Below, piece after piece: positions 8,562 to 17,936 of a stretch of DNA of 64,000 bases. The translations under genes and the position numbers were made by a program. Positions within the stretch are counted from its first letter, which is position 1. Each line of letters opens with the position of its first letter. Below the pieces are notes generated by a model. The model was not told the origin of the DNA and searched no databases. It worked only from the letters and a program-made list of their open reading frames with translations. Location: NCBI RefSeq assembly GCF_000234665.1, contig NC_018324.1:1203539-1267538 (forward strand), given 5' to 3'. The DNA is from Leishmania mexicana MHOM/GT/2001/U1103. Taxonomy: Eukaryota; Euglenozoa; Kinetoplastea; Trypanosomatida; Trypanosomatidae.

Positions 8562-9878
8562 CTATATGCGGCACTGATAATCACCCGCCATGACGGTGTA
8601 GCGAATCCATTTGTTTGCCGCGTACATCAACGTTGGCTCCTTGACGACCAGCTCATTGATGCGCAAGCCTGTAAGCGACAGGGACACACACTGGAACGCG
8701 ATGCGGATAGGCGGCTTCGTCCACAGCAGCTCCGTGTTCTCCGTCGGCGCAATCTGTCGGATCTCCGCGAAGAAAGCGATTTCCTCCTCACTCTTCACCT
8801 CCGGCAGCTTCCACACGATGGCGTGGCTTACGGGGTCATAATTGGCCTTGCCACGCCCCACCCTCACCTCAGCAGTAGCTGTATTGTCCGGACAGGCGAC
8901 GCTCACCTGGACGTCTTTGGCGACCCGACCAGCTGGGGTGTCTGAGCGTAGTGTGAACTCGACCTCCGTGCGTGTCTTCGAGATCTCTCGTGCCTTGGCC
9001 GACAGCACCTTCATCGGTGGCTGCACGTTCACACTGGAGCGGTACGTCATGAGAGTGAACTTACCATCCGGCGGCACAAAGGTGACCCGTCGTTCTTCAC
9101 CAGAAGCTTTGAGGCGGACGCAGTTGTGAAAGGAGATGCTTGATAAGGGAACCACCTCTCCTATACCACCGACACCATTGCTCCCGGCCGCCTCGGTGAT
9201 ACCGTGACTCATCACTTTCGCGTTCCAGTGCAGCTGGCACTCCGGCATCCCGGAGAGGAAGTTGTTCATGACCACACGCCCCAACACGCTGCTCTGCAGC
9301 GTCTCTCCTGTTTGGGAGAGCAGCAGATTCACATCTTCAAACACGTCAACGAACACCTCGTTCACACGGAACGCAAGACCCTCCACTCGCCACGGCGTCT
9401 CGCCGGTCATCCTATCGGCGATGCGCTCCGACTCGTGAGTGTTCTTCAGAACGGCAGCATCCACGCCGTCTTTCGTGACAAATTCCCTTATTGATTCTGC
9501 GTCCGTCAGGATGGGGTATCCGAAGTCCATCGACTCATCGATGATGCCCTGCAGAGCAATAAAGTTCTCCTTGATCCGCTTTTCGTCCAAGCCCTCGTAG
9601 TCATTCTGGATATGCTGCAACAGCCGTGCACCGTACTGGAGACACATGAGGCAGTTGACATTCGAGTCGGACACCATCACGACGTACAGCTCCGTCAGCT
9701 TAAGGTGAATGAAGCACATGTGTTTCACAATGTTGACAGGACAACGGTCAACCTGCTTTGTAGAGATGATCTCACTGCAGAAGGTTTCGGCTAGCGACCG
9801 CACAGAGTTTCCCGCCCGAAACGTCCGCGAGAGCACCACGTCTCCGCGGGAGTTCAAGAACATCAAAACTGATAACAT
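8562..9878 (-). CDS. Clathrin adaptor medium chain, AP-2 mu type
   Basis: A 438-residue mu-adaptin that selects cargo in clathrin-coated vesicles. The N-terminal longin-like domain (1-140) has MFLNSRGDVVLSRTFR and FGYPILTDAESIREF. The C-terminal mu homology domain begins near 160 with WRVEGLAFRVNEVFVDVFE and RVVMNNFLSGMPECQLHWN, and ends KWIRYTVMAGDYQCRI. The spacing and the words VLSRTFR, SGMPECQ and WIRY resemble AP-2 mu more than AP-1, AP-3 or AP-4 mu. The ATG at 9878 (MLSVLMFLN) aligns with the family start; the in-frame codon further upstream is TTG. AP-2 acts at the plasma membrane, which in these cells means the flagellar pocket. AP-1 mu remains possible. Confidence 0.8.
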   Translation of the reverse strand: MLSVLMFLNSRGDVVLSRTFRAGNSVRSLAETFCSEIISTKQVDRCPVNIVKHMCFIHLKLTELYVVMVSDSNVNCLMCLQYGARLLQHIQNDYEGLDEKRIKENFIALQGIIDESMDFGYPILTDAESIREFVTKDGVDAAVLKNTHESERIADRMTGETPWRVEGLAFRVNEVFVDVFEDVNLLLSQTGETLQSSVLGRVVMNNFLSGMPECQLHWNAKVMSHGITEAAGSNGVGGIGEVVPLSSISFHNCVRLKASGEERRVTFVPPDGKFTLMTYRSSVNVQPPMKVLSAKAREISKTRTEVEFTLRSDTPAGRVAKDVQVSVACPDNTATAEVRVGRGKANYDPVSHAIVWKLPEVKSEEEIAFFAEIRQIAPTENTELLWTKPPIRIAFQCVSLSLTGLRINELVVKEPTLMYAANKWIRYTVMAGDYQCRI

Positions 9879-10358
9879 TGCCTGCTGCAAGGCCGCTGCT
9901 TCACCTGCAAGCTACAACTCAATGGTACAATGAGTTTTGTGTGCGTAGGATGTGAGATGCGGTACTCCCATACAACTCAACAGAAGGGACAGGGGGAAGA
10001 GAGGGGGTGCACAGGGAGGATGGTCGTGACAAACAGGGCATGAGAAGAGACACGACAGAGGAGTCGGAAAAGGGAAAGGAAAAGGGAAGAGGCACAGAGC
10101 AAACACCGTTTCGCGTGACGTAACACCACTGTGCGCGCATTGAGCAAGTTCTCCTTTGCTCTCTTCTGTTAGTCGGGCCTGCAGGGCAGTGGCATCTTTT
10201 TTCACGCACTCATCTAGGAATGCACACACACACACGCATGCACACGTACAAACGTACGCACACAGCTCCAAATACGCGATACCAACGACAACCATAACTG
10301 CACAAGCGAAACATAGCAGTCACTGCTAAGAGCAGATGCAAAGTGTCTGCGCGGCTCG
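9879..10358. other. Intergenic: AP-2 mu 5' flank and p14 3' UTR
   Basis: No gene accepted. A long purine-rich + strand block (about 9980-10095) reads as polypyrimidine on the transcribed strand. A CA/CG repeat lies at about 10223-10262. Confidence 0.4.
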
Positions 10359-10715
10359 TCACTCGGTCGGCTCATCAGCGGCCTGTGCGACGTCGGCAAT
10401 GTGCTTCTTGTACTCCGCCTGCATCTCGCGCTTCCGCTTCCGCCGCTCGAGCGCTTTTTTATCTCTCTCTTCTTCGTACACAGACACTCGAAGCACGCGG
10501 TCCTTGCTCAGAGCGTACTCGTTGAGCGCGCCCACTGCATTATTTGCGGCCTCACATTGCTCGTACACAACAATGGCGCAGCCTTTCGTGATGGAGGATG
10601 ACCCGATACGGATTTGCTGAATACCCCCGTAGGCGCCAAAGAGGGAGTACAGGTACTCACTGGTGCATTGCTTTGAGGGAATACCGGTCACGAGCAGGAT
10701 GCGCTCATCTGGCAT
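10359..10715 (-). CDS. SF3b p14/SF3B6-like splicing factor (RRM protein)
   Basis: A 118-residue single-RRM protein. RNP2 is LLVTGIP and RNP1 is KGCAIVVY; between them SLFGAYGGIQQIRIGSS parallels p14's IFGKYGPIRQIRVG. A lysine/arginine-rich helix follows (ERRKRKREMQAEYKKHI), as in SF3B14a/p14, the U2 snRNP subunit that touches the branch-point adenosine. In trypanosomatids U2 acts almost only in spliced-leader trans-splicing. The start is ATG 10715, because a polypyrimidine tract and AG (10747-10748) lie just upstream; the upstream in-frame extension would begin at TTG inside that tract. Confidence 0.85.
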   Translation of the reverse strand: MPDERILLVTGIPSKQCTSEYLYSLFGAYGGIQQIRIGSSSITKGCAIVVYEQCEAANNAVGALNEYALSKDRVLRVSVYEEERDKKALERRKRKREMQAEYKKHIADVAQAADEPTE

Positions 10716-11311
10716 GGCTGCGGCGCGGACGTTCGCGTTGCTTGAACTAACGTGAGAGGACGCCAGGGAGGCAGAATACAAAAAAAGCAAGAAGGGGAGG
10801 GGGAGGCTGATTCAGTAGACTAGTGAGACACAAGAATAGGCATTGCAGGCAGCTGCGGCGTGTGTGTGCATGCTGGCTAACCAAGGGGAGGGGAGGGGGC
10901 GAACACGAGCGACCCCCGAAAAATCAATTGCGACAGAGTGTTGTTTTGGAGGAGGGTGAGGATGGAGATGCGCACGTAACAACGGAGCTGCGCAGTGACA
11001 AATGAGGAAACGCTTCGAACTCTCGCGCTTTGATGAGTTACACGTCATTTCAGCAGTCATCCGCGCACAACCATGAGCACAAAGAAGCCATGCGTGACAC
11101 AGAAGCACGACGATACTTTTCACAGCCACACACAAACCCATAAAAGCACAAAAAACCGCGTGTTGGAGAAGTTGACATCACACACATCACACACAACAAA
11201 CAAAAAAAGGCGCCTTTGATATAATAAGGAGAGAACAACGCACGGTGAGAAAGCAAAGTCGCCTTTGATGTATCGTTTCTTCTCGAATTTTTGATTGTTC
11301 ATGGCTGCCGA
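10716..11311. other. Intergenic: p14 5' flank and PEX22-like 3' UTR
   Basis: Nothing beyond the p14 polypyrimidine tract and a CA-rich stretch around 11170-11205. No gene seen. Confidence 0.4.
10747..10748 (-). promoter_or_regulatory. Predicted spliced-leader acceptor AG for the p14 gene
   Basis: On the minus strand a C/T-rich tract (about 10756-10805) is followed by its first good AG (GTTAG) here, about 32 nt before ATG 10715. This fixes the shorter start. Confidence 0.5.
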
Positions 11312-11941
11312 TCACTCGAGGTCGACGGCAATAGCTTCCACAGAAGGCACGCACGCCACATTGCTCGCGACAACGCCATCGCCGCTGACGAGGACTAAGG
11401 TCTGAATGACGCGCCTCAAGAACTCTACCTGCGCTGCATTGTGTGAGACCAGGAGGCTCGGGTCGATTTGCCGCGTGAAGGCTTCGTATCCTTTTTCCGT
11501 GGTGCAGAAGAGGACGCGATGACGTTCGATTCCATCTACCGCCTTGACGAGATTAAGGATCTGCTTCTTGTCGTCGGCATCACGAATGCGGCACATCAGA
11601 TACACCTCCGAGGAAAACGCGTAGAACCGGAGAATCTCCAGCGCTTTTCCCTGTGCCTTCCAGCCCTTGCCGTCGTGCAAAACCTCCCATGCGATGCAGA
11701 TCTTTTTCCCAATGAACGCCTTATGCTTTATGCGCGCCATTGCATCACATGTTTCGCCGGCATCGCGCGGTGCACTAAGAGGCCTTCTCGCAGAGGTTGG
11801 AGGCCGCTGCACCGGCCCTTTCCGCCGGTAAAAAATGTACAGCGACACCGCACCTACTACGATGGCGACCAGTGTCGTGGTCGACACAGGTAGCCGCTCC
11901 GACACCTCCTCCAGGAAGGATCGACGGATTACGCGAACCAT
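11312..11941 (-). CDS. PEX22-like glycosomal/peroxisomal membrane peroxin
   Basis: A 209-residue protein with a short basic N-terminus (MVRVIRRSFLEEV), one membrane segment (TTLVAIVVGAVSLYIFY, about 23-39) followed by RRK, and a soluble domain. The soluble part has VYLMCRIRDADDKKQIL, then RVLFCTTEKGYEAFTRQIDP and an FLRRVIQTLVLV helix. It matches the plant PEX22 pattern (LFCSTEIGRTSFVRQLEP). PEX22 anchors the E2 enzyme PEX4 at the membrane for ubiquitin-dependent recycling of the import receptor PEX5. ATG 11941 was chosen because upstream codons translate a polypyrimidine tract into false hydrophobic sequence, and the first AG after that tract (11974-11975) lies just before it. ATG 12112 and ATG 11983 are alternatives. 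Confidence 0.7.
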   Translation of the reverse strand: MVRVIRRSFLEEVSERLPVSTTTLVAIVVGAVSLYIFYRRKGPVQRPPTSARRPLSAPRDAGETCDAMARIKHKAFIGKKICIAWEVLHDGKGWKAQGKALEILRFYAFSSEVYLMCRIRDADDKKQILNLVKAVDGIERHRVLFCTTEKGYEAFTRQIDPSLLVSHNAAQVEFLRRVIQTLVLVSGDGVVASNVACVPSVEAIAVDLE

Positions 11942-12416
11942 AATGCTGTTTACGTTGCTAGCAAGCTCTCCCCCTTTTTGCATGATGTTGAACGCCGTCA
12001 AAGGAGAGTCAACAACACAGTGAAGACAGAAACCATAGAGAGAGAATAAGGGTAGGATAGAGAACAAAATAGAAGCTTCACCTTTCCAGCAATGGCGCGC
12101 GCGCTGCACCATGTCGCCGAGCTTGCTCTCCTGCTCTTCACCAGACAAGGGCTTGAACCTTCTGCCATCACCAAAGAGTGGCGGAAAGGAGGCTAGAGGA
12201 GCGGGGAACTTGCGGTTGCTCCCAGGGAGTTGACGTAGACGGTGAGGATAAAACGCCCTTGAATACGCCGCCTACGAACTGTTTACTAGTGGCACGCAGC
12301 AGAAAAGCGAGAAAAAGAAAGAAAACGGTCACATAATTCGCTTGAGGGTGTGTGTTGGAAAAGAGAAGCTACTGATTTGTTGCCCCATTTTCTTTTTGAG
12401 AAATACAACGTGTTTT
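11942..12416. other. Intergenic: PEX22-like 5' flank and cullin 3' UTR
   Basis: Holds the PEX22 polypyrimidine tract (about 12000-12080 on the transcribed strand). No other gene seen. Confidence 0.4.
11974..11975 (-). promoter_or_regulatory. Predicted spliced-leader acceptor AG for the PEX22-like gene
   Basis: This is the first AG (CAAAAAG on the minus strand) after the long pyrimidine tract spanning about 12000-12080. Splicing here would exclude ATG 11983 and ATG 12112 and leave ATG 11941 as the start. Confidence 0.4.
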
Positions 12417-14537
12417 TCACGAACAGTAGAAGTAGCAGTGCGCCGATTCACCTCGTGTTATCAACCCTTTCTCTATCAAAGCGTCTATGCGCAGCTTGAT
12501 ATCCGCTCGTGTGGGGGAGCACACATCCCGCAGCTCACTTTCCATGGCGCCGCATAACGTTTGATGATCCATACCGTTATGCTCCTTCAGGAGCTTCACG
12601 ATTGTGGCATCCAGGCTCATCGTTCGTGCGCCATCCATGCCTTTGCGAGTGGCGGTGGAGACGCTGCCGCCGTCGTGAGCCGACTTCTGCACCCCGGCAC
12701 TCACTTTTACCTTCGGCTTCGAGGAGTAAAAGTTTCGATTAAACCTAAACTCCGTTCCGTTGCGCTCGGCAAGACCAACGTGGCAAAGAGTGTTGAACTG
12801 AGTAAGTACCTCATCACAGCTGAGCGCGCCTTGTCGAGCGACGACTGCAACGCTCAAGTTCTCATCTGAGTTCAGTGCCATGATACTGTTCACAAAATGA
12901 GTATGCGCCGACACGTGGTACGTTCTGCCACCATGGCAAAGCTGAAAAGCAATCGAGCCCAAGCTCATCTGAAACACGAGCTTCCGACCATTGTGGCGGC
13001 GGCGGTAGTACTCCTGAAAAACGCGCTTGCACGATTCCATGCTTTGCGGGATGCTAAGAGGAATGTTGGTGTACTGCGGCCACAGACCGCTTGTCAACAC
13101 AAGGACGTCGAACTCTAAGGGAGGGGATATCTTTTTCGTTTTCATGTCTGCTATCAGTTTTTCCTGCGCAGCCGTGGCACTGCGGATATCCTCTACCATT
13201 TTTTGAAATCGATTCACCACACTTGATCCGTAGATGTTGAAAAGGCGGTCAATAAAAAGACACTCCATATCCACCGCGTGCGGCTTCGCGTAAATCAAGC
13301 GAACCGCCAGATGACTTCGAAACGCCACTTCAAAGGCCTCAAGGTCAGGCATCAGCTGCAAAATAGTAAGCACATTGTTTCCTACTGTGTTCACAATATC
13401 ATCCTTGCCTTGCCGAATACCGTTGTCGTAGTAAACTGAGAGGGCTTCCATAAAGCGCGTGTCATTGCCCAAGACACTGCGAATAACGCGTAAAAATGGT
13501 GACTGACTATGCCCTTCCTCGGATGGAAAGAGACCGTCAAGCGCCTTTGCCCTCTCAATGAGTTGCAACATCTTTTGTACCCCTGGGAAAGGAAAGACGC
13601 TAGCGTCTCGATCGTTTATGATGTCCTCGCATTTCTCTTTCAGTACATGCGCAATAACGTCAGTGACGTCCTTCTCCCGCTTCATCGCACAGAAAACCTG
13701 CACAAAAGTGGAAATGCTGGACACATCCCACTTCTCCAGCATGTGTACCAAACCGGTCGGCCCCGTCAGCATTTCATTTACAGATGATGGGTCGCTGAGA
13801 ATGAGTGAGGAGTACAGTGCGCTTGTCAGCTTGTCCAGTAGAATGTAGAAGAACGTATCGGCGTACTTGTGGCTCTCGCTGCACACAACGCTCTGTACCC
13901 ACTGTAAATAACCGCTAGTGGTGAGAGCCTGCTTCTGCTGCTCCCTTTGCACAACATACTTATCGACCATTGCATCTACGAAGGGGGTTTCCATGCAACG
14001 TGCAAAGTACTTACTTCCTTCTGCGGTGTATAATTCCTGGCCAATGTCCCGAATCGTGGACTCTGCGGCAGGTACGTGAATCAGCTGCTTGATGGAGGCA
14101 ATGAGACACTCAGAGACCTCAGGATTGCCTAACGTAGAGGAGCAAAAAATACGCTCGCCAAGATGTTCGATGGATGAGTGATGACAGGCGTACATATAGT
14201 TCTTGTTGAAGTACAAGAGAATGTTGCTGATTTGGCTCACAGAGTCATTGTAGTCCTGCCACTCACGCAAAAAATCGGCAACATACGTTGAAGAGCCATC
14301 AATTCGATTGACGGTGATGGAAACTTGGGCAAAAAACTGTTCTTCCAGCTGCTCCAATACGAGGCTCCCGTAATGTGCTTGGCACAACTGAAAAACAGAG
14401 TGGTGTATTCTCTGGAACGAGTTCTTCGACACCTCTTTTTTGAAAATGCAGCGTATTGCTTCCTCAATAATGCTCCACTTGTCAGAAAAGGTAGAATACT
14501 CTGCCATGCGCTTCCGGCTCGACACCAAACTAGACAT
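12417..14537 (-). CDS. Cullin (ubiquitin E3 ligase scaffold)
   Basis: A 706-residue cullin. The helical N-terminal repeats (1 to about 350) bind adaptors. The cullin-homology middle includes LEFDVLVLTSGLWPQYTNIPLSIP and FQEYYRRRHNGRKLVFQMSLGS, close to the cullin words VLTTGFWP and FYxxxHxGRKLxW. It would bind an RBX1-like RING protein. The C-terminal winged helix has ATIVKLLKEHNGMDHQTL, IKLRIDALIEKGLITR and an aromatic CYFYCS end. The Lys of LLK corresponds to the neddylation Lys of CUL1 (IMK). The cullin subtype cannot be told. The start is the first ATG, 14537. The gene and its flanks are visibly more AT-rich than the rest of the window. Confidence 0.85.
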   Translation of the reverse strand: MSSLVSSRKRMAEYSTFSDKWSIIEEAIRCIFKKEVSKNSFQRIHHSVFQLCQAHYGSLVLEQLEEQFFAQVSITVNRIDGSSTYVADFLREWQDYNDSVSQISNILLYFNKNYMYACHHSSIEHLGERIFCSSTLGNPEVSECLIASIKQLIHVPAAESTIRDIGQELYTAEGSKYFARCMETPFVDAMVDKYVVQREQQKQALTTSGYLQWVQSVVCSESHKYADTFFYILLDKLTSALYSSLILSDPSSVNEMLTGPTGLVHMLEKWDVSSISTFVQVFCAMKREKDVTDVIAHVLKEKCEDIINDRDASVFPFPGVQKMLQLIERAKALDGLFPSEEGHSQSPFLRVIRSVLGNDTRFMEALSVYYDNGIRQGKDDIVNTVGNNVLTILQLMPDLEAFEVAFRSHLAVRLIYAKPHAVDMECLFIDRLFNIYGSSVVNRFQKMVEDIRSATAAQEKLIADMKTKKISPPLEFDVLVLTSGLWPQYTNIPLSIPQSMESCKRVFQEYYRRRHNGRKLVFQMSLGSIAFQLCHGGRTYHVSAHTHFVNSIMALNSDENLSVAVVARQGALSCDEVLTQFNTLCHVGLAERNGTEFRFNRNFYSSKPKVKVSAGVQKSAHDGGSVSTATRKGMDGARTMSLDATIVKLLKEHNGMDHQTLCGAMESELRDVCSPTRADIKLRIDALIEKGLITRGESAHCYFYCS

Positions 14538-15408
14538 TGAAAACGCAAAGCGTTCTTCCGCTGATTGCCACCACAGAACTAGTATTCAATATGGAGAAGA
14601 AAAGTGCACGGACTAAAGCGAAGAGCAGTTTCTCCTTAACGGAAAAAAAGCGAGAAGAGCGTTAGAGTAAAAGCCAAAGCACTGAATTATGCAAAGGGGA
14701 ACGCATCATTTTCTAATTTGTTCGTGTCAGCAAGAGGCACTGGCGTGGCAGTATATGCGAGAGCAAATACTATGCACCACGGCTAAGTAGGCATGTCAGC
14801 CTGTGAGAGTCGTTAACTAAATACGCTGATAGTTTCACCCTTGGTGCTGTAAGGAAAAGAGCTCAATGCCAGCACAGTTGACCAGATACTCTTAGACCTG
14901 TTTACTTTTTCAAACATTGTTTTGTTGTTCTTCCCTTTACCACGTTAGTGAAATGCTTAGACAACTATATCGATTAACAAGAACAAAAGCAACAATGTTA
15001 ACGCGCCTTAAACTGGTGGCAGCACCCAAGAAAAAAACAGGTGGCATGCTACCTTTTACCTGCGTTGTGGTTCCCACCAACATTCCCCGCATGGGATTCA
15101 AGAGCGTGACAGGAAAAAAAAAACGATGACTCTTGCCAGGTGCGCTGCTTCAGTTTTTTTTTTCGTTTTCACTAGTTTCATAACTTTTTGTTTTCGCCAC
15201 CGTCAACAACAATGTATTAAAAGAGGCAAAACTTGCCCTTCTTGTTTTCTAGGCACATCCACTAGAAAACACGCGAAAAAAAAACGGAAGAAAAGCGGCG
15301 ACACAAGCTGCGAGTGCGATAAACAGACAGGCGGTCCCCATCACTCACACAATCCAAATTGTTCAGCGCAGTGTGTCAAATAAACAGGGATGACGTGCGC
15401 TTAGCGCA
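14538..15408. other. Intergenic: cullin 5' flank and fibrillarin 3' UTR, AT-rich
   Basis: About 870 bp of unusually AT-rich sequence with runs of A and T (for example near 15113-15122 and 15153-15163). No ORF is convincing. Confidence 0.4.
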
Positions 15409-16299
15409 TCATTGCTTCGACTTCTTGACAGGACGATACACGCCAACAACTACAGCGTGGTCGCGCTCGAACGGCTCAAGAGACACCTGCTCCAGTGGCT
15501 TCAGCTTGTCCTTCTTCAGTTTGTTCAGCTCAGACGCAATCACTACAGGCGCCTCCAGAGTAGAGTCAATGCAGTTGGCCTTGATAGAAATCACATAGTG
15601 ACCACCGTTCTGCAGAAAAGCCTGTGCATTGAGTGCAAGAATTCGCGCCTGGTCTGGCTGGGCGACATCCATGAAAATGCATTCCACCATCGGCACAAGC
15701 ATGCGGTACTTCATGGGGTAGCGGGCATCTTCAATAATGGGCACAATATTCGGGCGGCGCTTCGACATCTCGACTAAATCACGACCTACACGGTGCGAGA
15801 ACTCCACAGCATACACCATGCCCTCCGGGCCCACAAGGTCGCTCACGTGGCTGACGGTGGTACCCGTTGCACCGCCAAGGTACAGCACCTTCGAGCCGGG
15901 ACCCATGTGAATGCTACTCACACCAGCATAGATGGCGGAGGCCAGCTTGGAGCGGTAGGGGTTCCACAGACGATACTCCTTCTTGTCATCACCTCCCTGC
16001 GTTGCACCCAGTTCGATACGCTTCTCGCCGTAAACGGAAATACCGGGCACCATGTTCAGCGTGCAAAGAGAGTCGGTCTTGGCCTTGGAAATGAACACGC
16101 CAGGATGCAGCATATGCGGCTCCACGATAACCTTGGCACCCGCACCACCGCCGCGGCCACCACCGCGACCGCCGCCACGGCCACCACCACGACCACCGCC
16201 CCGGCCTCCACCACCACGCGCGCCGCCGCGGCCAAAGCCTCCGCGACCACCACGGCTGCCGCCGCGACCACCACCGCCACGTCCAAAGCCACCGCGCAT
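15409..16299 (-). CDS. NOP1: Fibrillarin (NOP1), box C/D snoRNA 2'-O-methyltransferase
   Basis: A 296-residue fibrillarin, the methyltransferase of box C/D snoRNPs that 2'-O-methylates rRNA in the nucleolus. Residues 1 to about 58 are an RGG/GGRGG glycine-arginine-rich region. The catalytic domain follows: [14 protein letters not shown], the [15 protein letters not shown] block, the SAM-binding [58 protein letters not shown] and ISIKANCID. All match fibrillarin signatures. The ATG at 16299 directly precedes MRGGFGRGG; upstream in-frame codons are not conserved. The repeated RGG codons also create spurious Pro/Arg- and Trp-rich frames on both strands. Confidence 0.95.
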   Translation of the reverse strand: MRGGFGRGGGGRGGSRGGRGGFGRGGARGGGGRGGGRGGGRGGGRGGGRGGGAGAKVIVEPHMLHPGVFISKAKTDSLCTLNMVPGISVYGEKRIELGATQGGDDKKEYRLWNPYRSKLASAIYAGVSSIHMGPGSKVLYLGGATGTTVSHVSDLVGPEGMVYAVEFSHRVGRDLVEMSKRRPNIVPIIEDARYPMKYRMLVPMVECIFMDVAQPDQARILALNAQAFLQNGGHYVISIKANCIDSTLEAPVVIASELNKLKKDKLKPLEQVSLEPFERDHAVVVGVYRPVKKSKQ

Positions 16300-17138
16300 T
16301 TTTCGGCTCTTGTTTGGTTTGCAAAGTTTGAAAGAATACTCTCTGTTATGTTCGCATTGGTTTATTTGTTGATTGGAGAGCAAATCACATGTTTGGATGA
16401 AAGAGAGAAAGAGAGGCGCAGGGAGAAATGGGGGAAATACAAGGCAAACTGAGAAGTTTTCATAGAAGTTTTGCACCTGCCTGTGCGGACAGTTCTATTT
16501 CGACGGACTTTGAATTGCACGAAGTTTCTGCATTTCGGCTGACCTTGGCATCATGTCCGTGCATGGGTCAGCGCTCCAGCGGGCACATGTAGGCATTTGC
16601 TATTGTTCTTGTGCACATGCACCTTGTTTCGCCGCAAGGAAACATAATGAGGTGCGAGGGGCTGATAAATGGCGTTACAAAGCGTTCATGTACCACGAAG
16701 GCCCGATTCCGTTGCTGAGAACATGCGCCACCACAAACCAACTCGCTTCTACCCCTTACCGATTGTGCTTGCGCGCGCTGGCTTTGTTGTTCGCGGCGTC
16801 CGGGTTTCGTGTTTCCGGGCCCTGGTGGCGCTGGGGGGTGGGTGGGTGGGCTGGGCTTTCCTCCGGCGGCTGCCCCCCTCCCGCCGGGGTGAGGGGCGGC
16901 GGCCCCTTCCTGGGCTTGGCCCCACGGCCTCTCGGGGTGGGCCCACGGGCAGCCACGGTGGGGGGGGGGGGGCCCGCCAAAATTCGCCCGGCCGCGGCGG
17001 GGGGCCGGGGGTTGTTTTCCGTGGCGAGGCGGCGTGGTTTGGGGGAAGGGGGGGGGCATGCATGCCACTTTGTAAAGGATTCTTTGCTTTTTGCCCGGCT
17101 TTGGGTAGGGTGTCGCGCCGGGTTTCACAGCCTATGCG
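16300..17138. other. Intergenic with suspect G-homopolymer block
   Basis: Holds the fibrillarin 5' flank, with a pyrimidine tract at about 16385-16440 on the transcribed strand. From about 16780 to 17130 there is a block of doubled and tripled G/C runs, including 12 or more G near 16962-16974 and 9 G near 17048-17056. It looks unlike the rest of the window and may be poor base calling. No gene seen. Confidence 0.45.
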
Positions 17139-17936
17139 TCAGGGCGCTGAAATGCCGGCAGCGTCTATGACGCGCTCGTGCCAATCCGCGTCTGCGGACA
17201 AGTCCACGAGCGGCGGCGCAGCACAGCTCGGCGGCTGGTGAAGGCTGTCGATGAACTTTTGTAGCAGAACTGGCGCCGTTGCCTGTACCAGCGGCGGTGA
17301 CTCGGCGACGCCGCGGTGCTGCATTTCGTTGCTGAGTGATGTGGCGCGCCGGCCCGGCAGCTCACACATAATTATGTCGTCGAAGAAGTGCAGGTCGCTT
17401 GCGACGTTGAGGCCAGCTCCATGCATGGAAACCCAACTCCCCAGCTGTAGCCCGATGGCGCCGAGCTTCTGCGCTGGGGTGTCTTTGTACTGGTCAGCCC
17501 ATACCCCAGTCTTGAATCGATGTGTTGGTATGTGGTACATCGCGGCTGTCTGAATCATTGCCTCTTCCAGCGCCCAGCTGAACCACTCAATCGGCGAGCG
17601 TGGCTTCTCTGCTGTGCAATCTTTCCACAGAAGTTGGATGTTGGCGATTGGGTACATAGTGAGCTGCCCAGGGCCGTGGTAGGTGATACCGCCGCCTCGC
17701 CGCGTCTTGACGACGTCGATGCTGCAGTACGGCGGAAGTCCGTGAGCCGTGTCACGTCGACCTACGGTGTACACAGGGGCGCTGTGTTCCACTAGGATCA
17801 CGACGTCCGACAAGAGCGGCAGCTTCGACTCGCCGCGGCGCACACTCACTTGTCGAGCAATCTTGGCGTTAAATATCGTTTCTTGTAGGTGCAGCACACG
17901 CCGGTACTCGCGTTTGCCGATAAAAAACGCCTTCAT
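17139..17936 (-). CDS. LIPB: LipB octanoyl (lipoyl) transferase
   Basis: A 265-residue octanoyl-ACP:protein N-octanoyltransferase, the first step of lipoate assembly on mitochondrial 2-oxoacid dehydrogenases and glycine-cleavage H protein. Signature motifs: VYTVGRRDT, KTRRGGGITYHGPGQLTMYPI, the catalytic Lys in AQKLGAIGLQ, SMHGAGLNVASDL, and the catalytic Cys in IIMCELPGRRATSL. Length fits LipB with a C-terminal extension of about 40 residues that lacks known motifs. ATG 17936 (MKAFFIGKR) follows a polypyrimidine tract and AG at 17962-17963. The frame continues upstream for 126 codons but is low-complexity. The stop lies close to the suspect G-rich block, so the C-terminus deserves a check. 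Confidence 0.9.
   Translation of the reverse strand: MKAFFIGKREYRRVLHLQETIFNAKIARQVSVRRGESKLPLLSDVVILVEHSAPVYTVGRRDTAHGLPPYCSIDVVKTRRGGGITYHGPGQLTMYPIANIQLLWKDCTAEKPRSPIEWFSWALEEAMIQTAAMYHIPTHRFKTGVWADQYKDTPAQKLGAIGLQLGSWVSMHGAGLNVASDLHFFDDIIMCELPGRRATSLSNEMQHRGVAESPPLVQATAPVLLQKFIDSLHQPPSCAAPPLVDLSADADWHERVIDAAGISAP

Noticed and set aside
9912..10295. 127-codon minus-strand frame with a real ATG
   Set aside because: Half of it translates CA repeats and a polypyrimidine tract (VCTCACVCVC, FPFPFP); too low in information to call.
15793..16452. 219-codon plus-strand ORF rich in Thr and Ala
   Set aside because: Antisense of the fibrillarin RGG repeats; repeat translation only.
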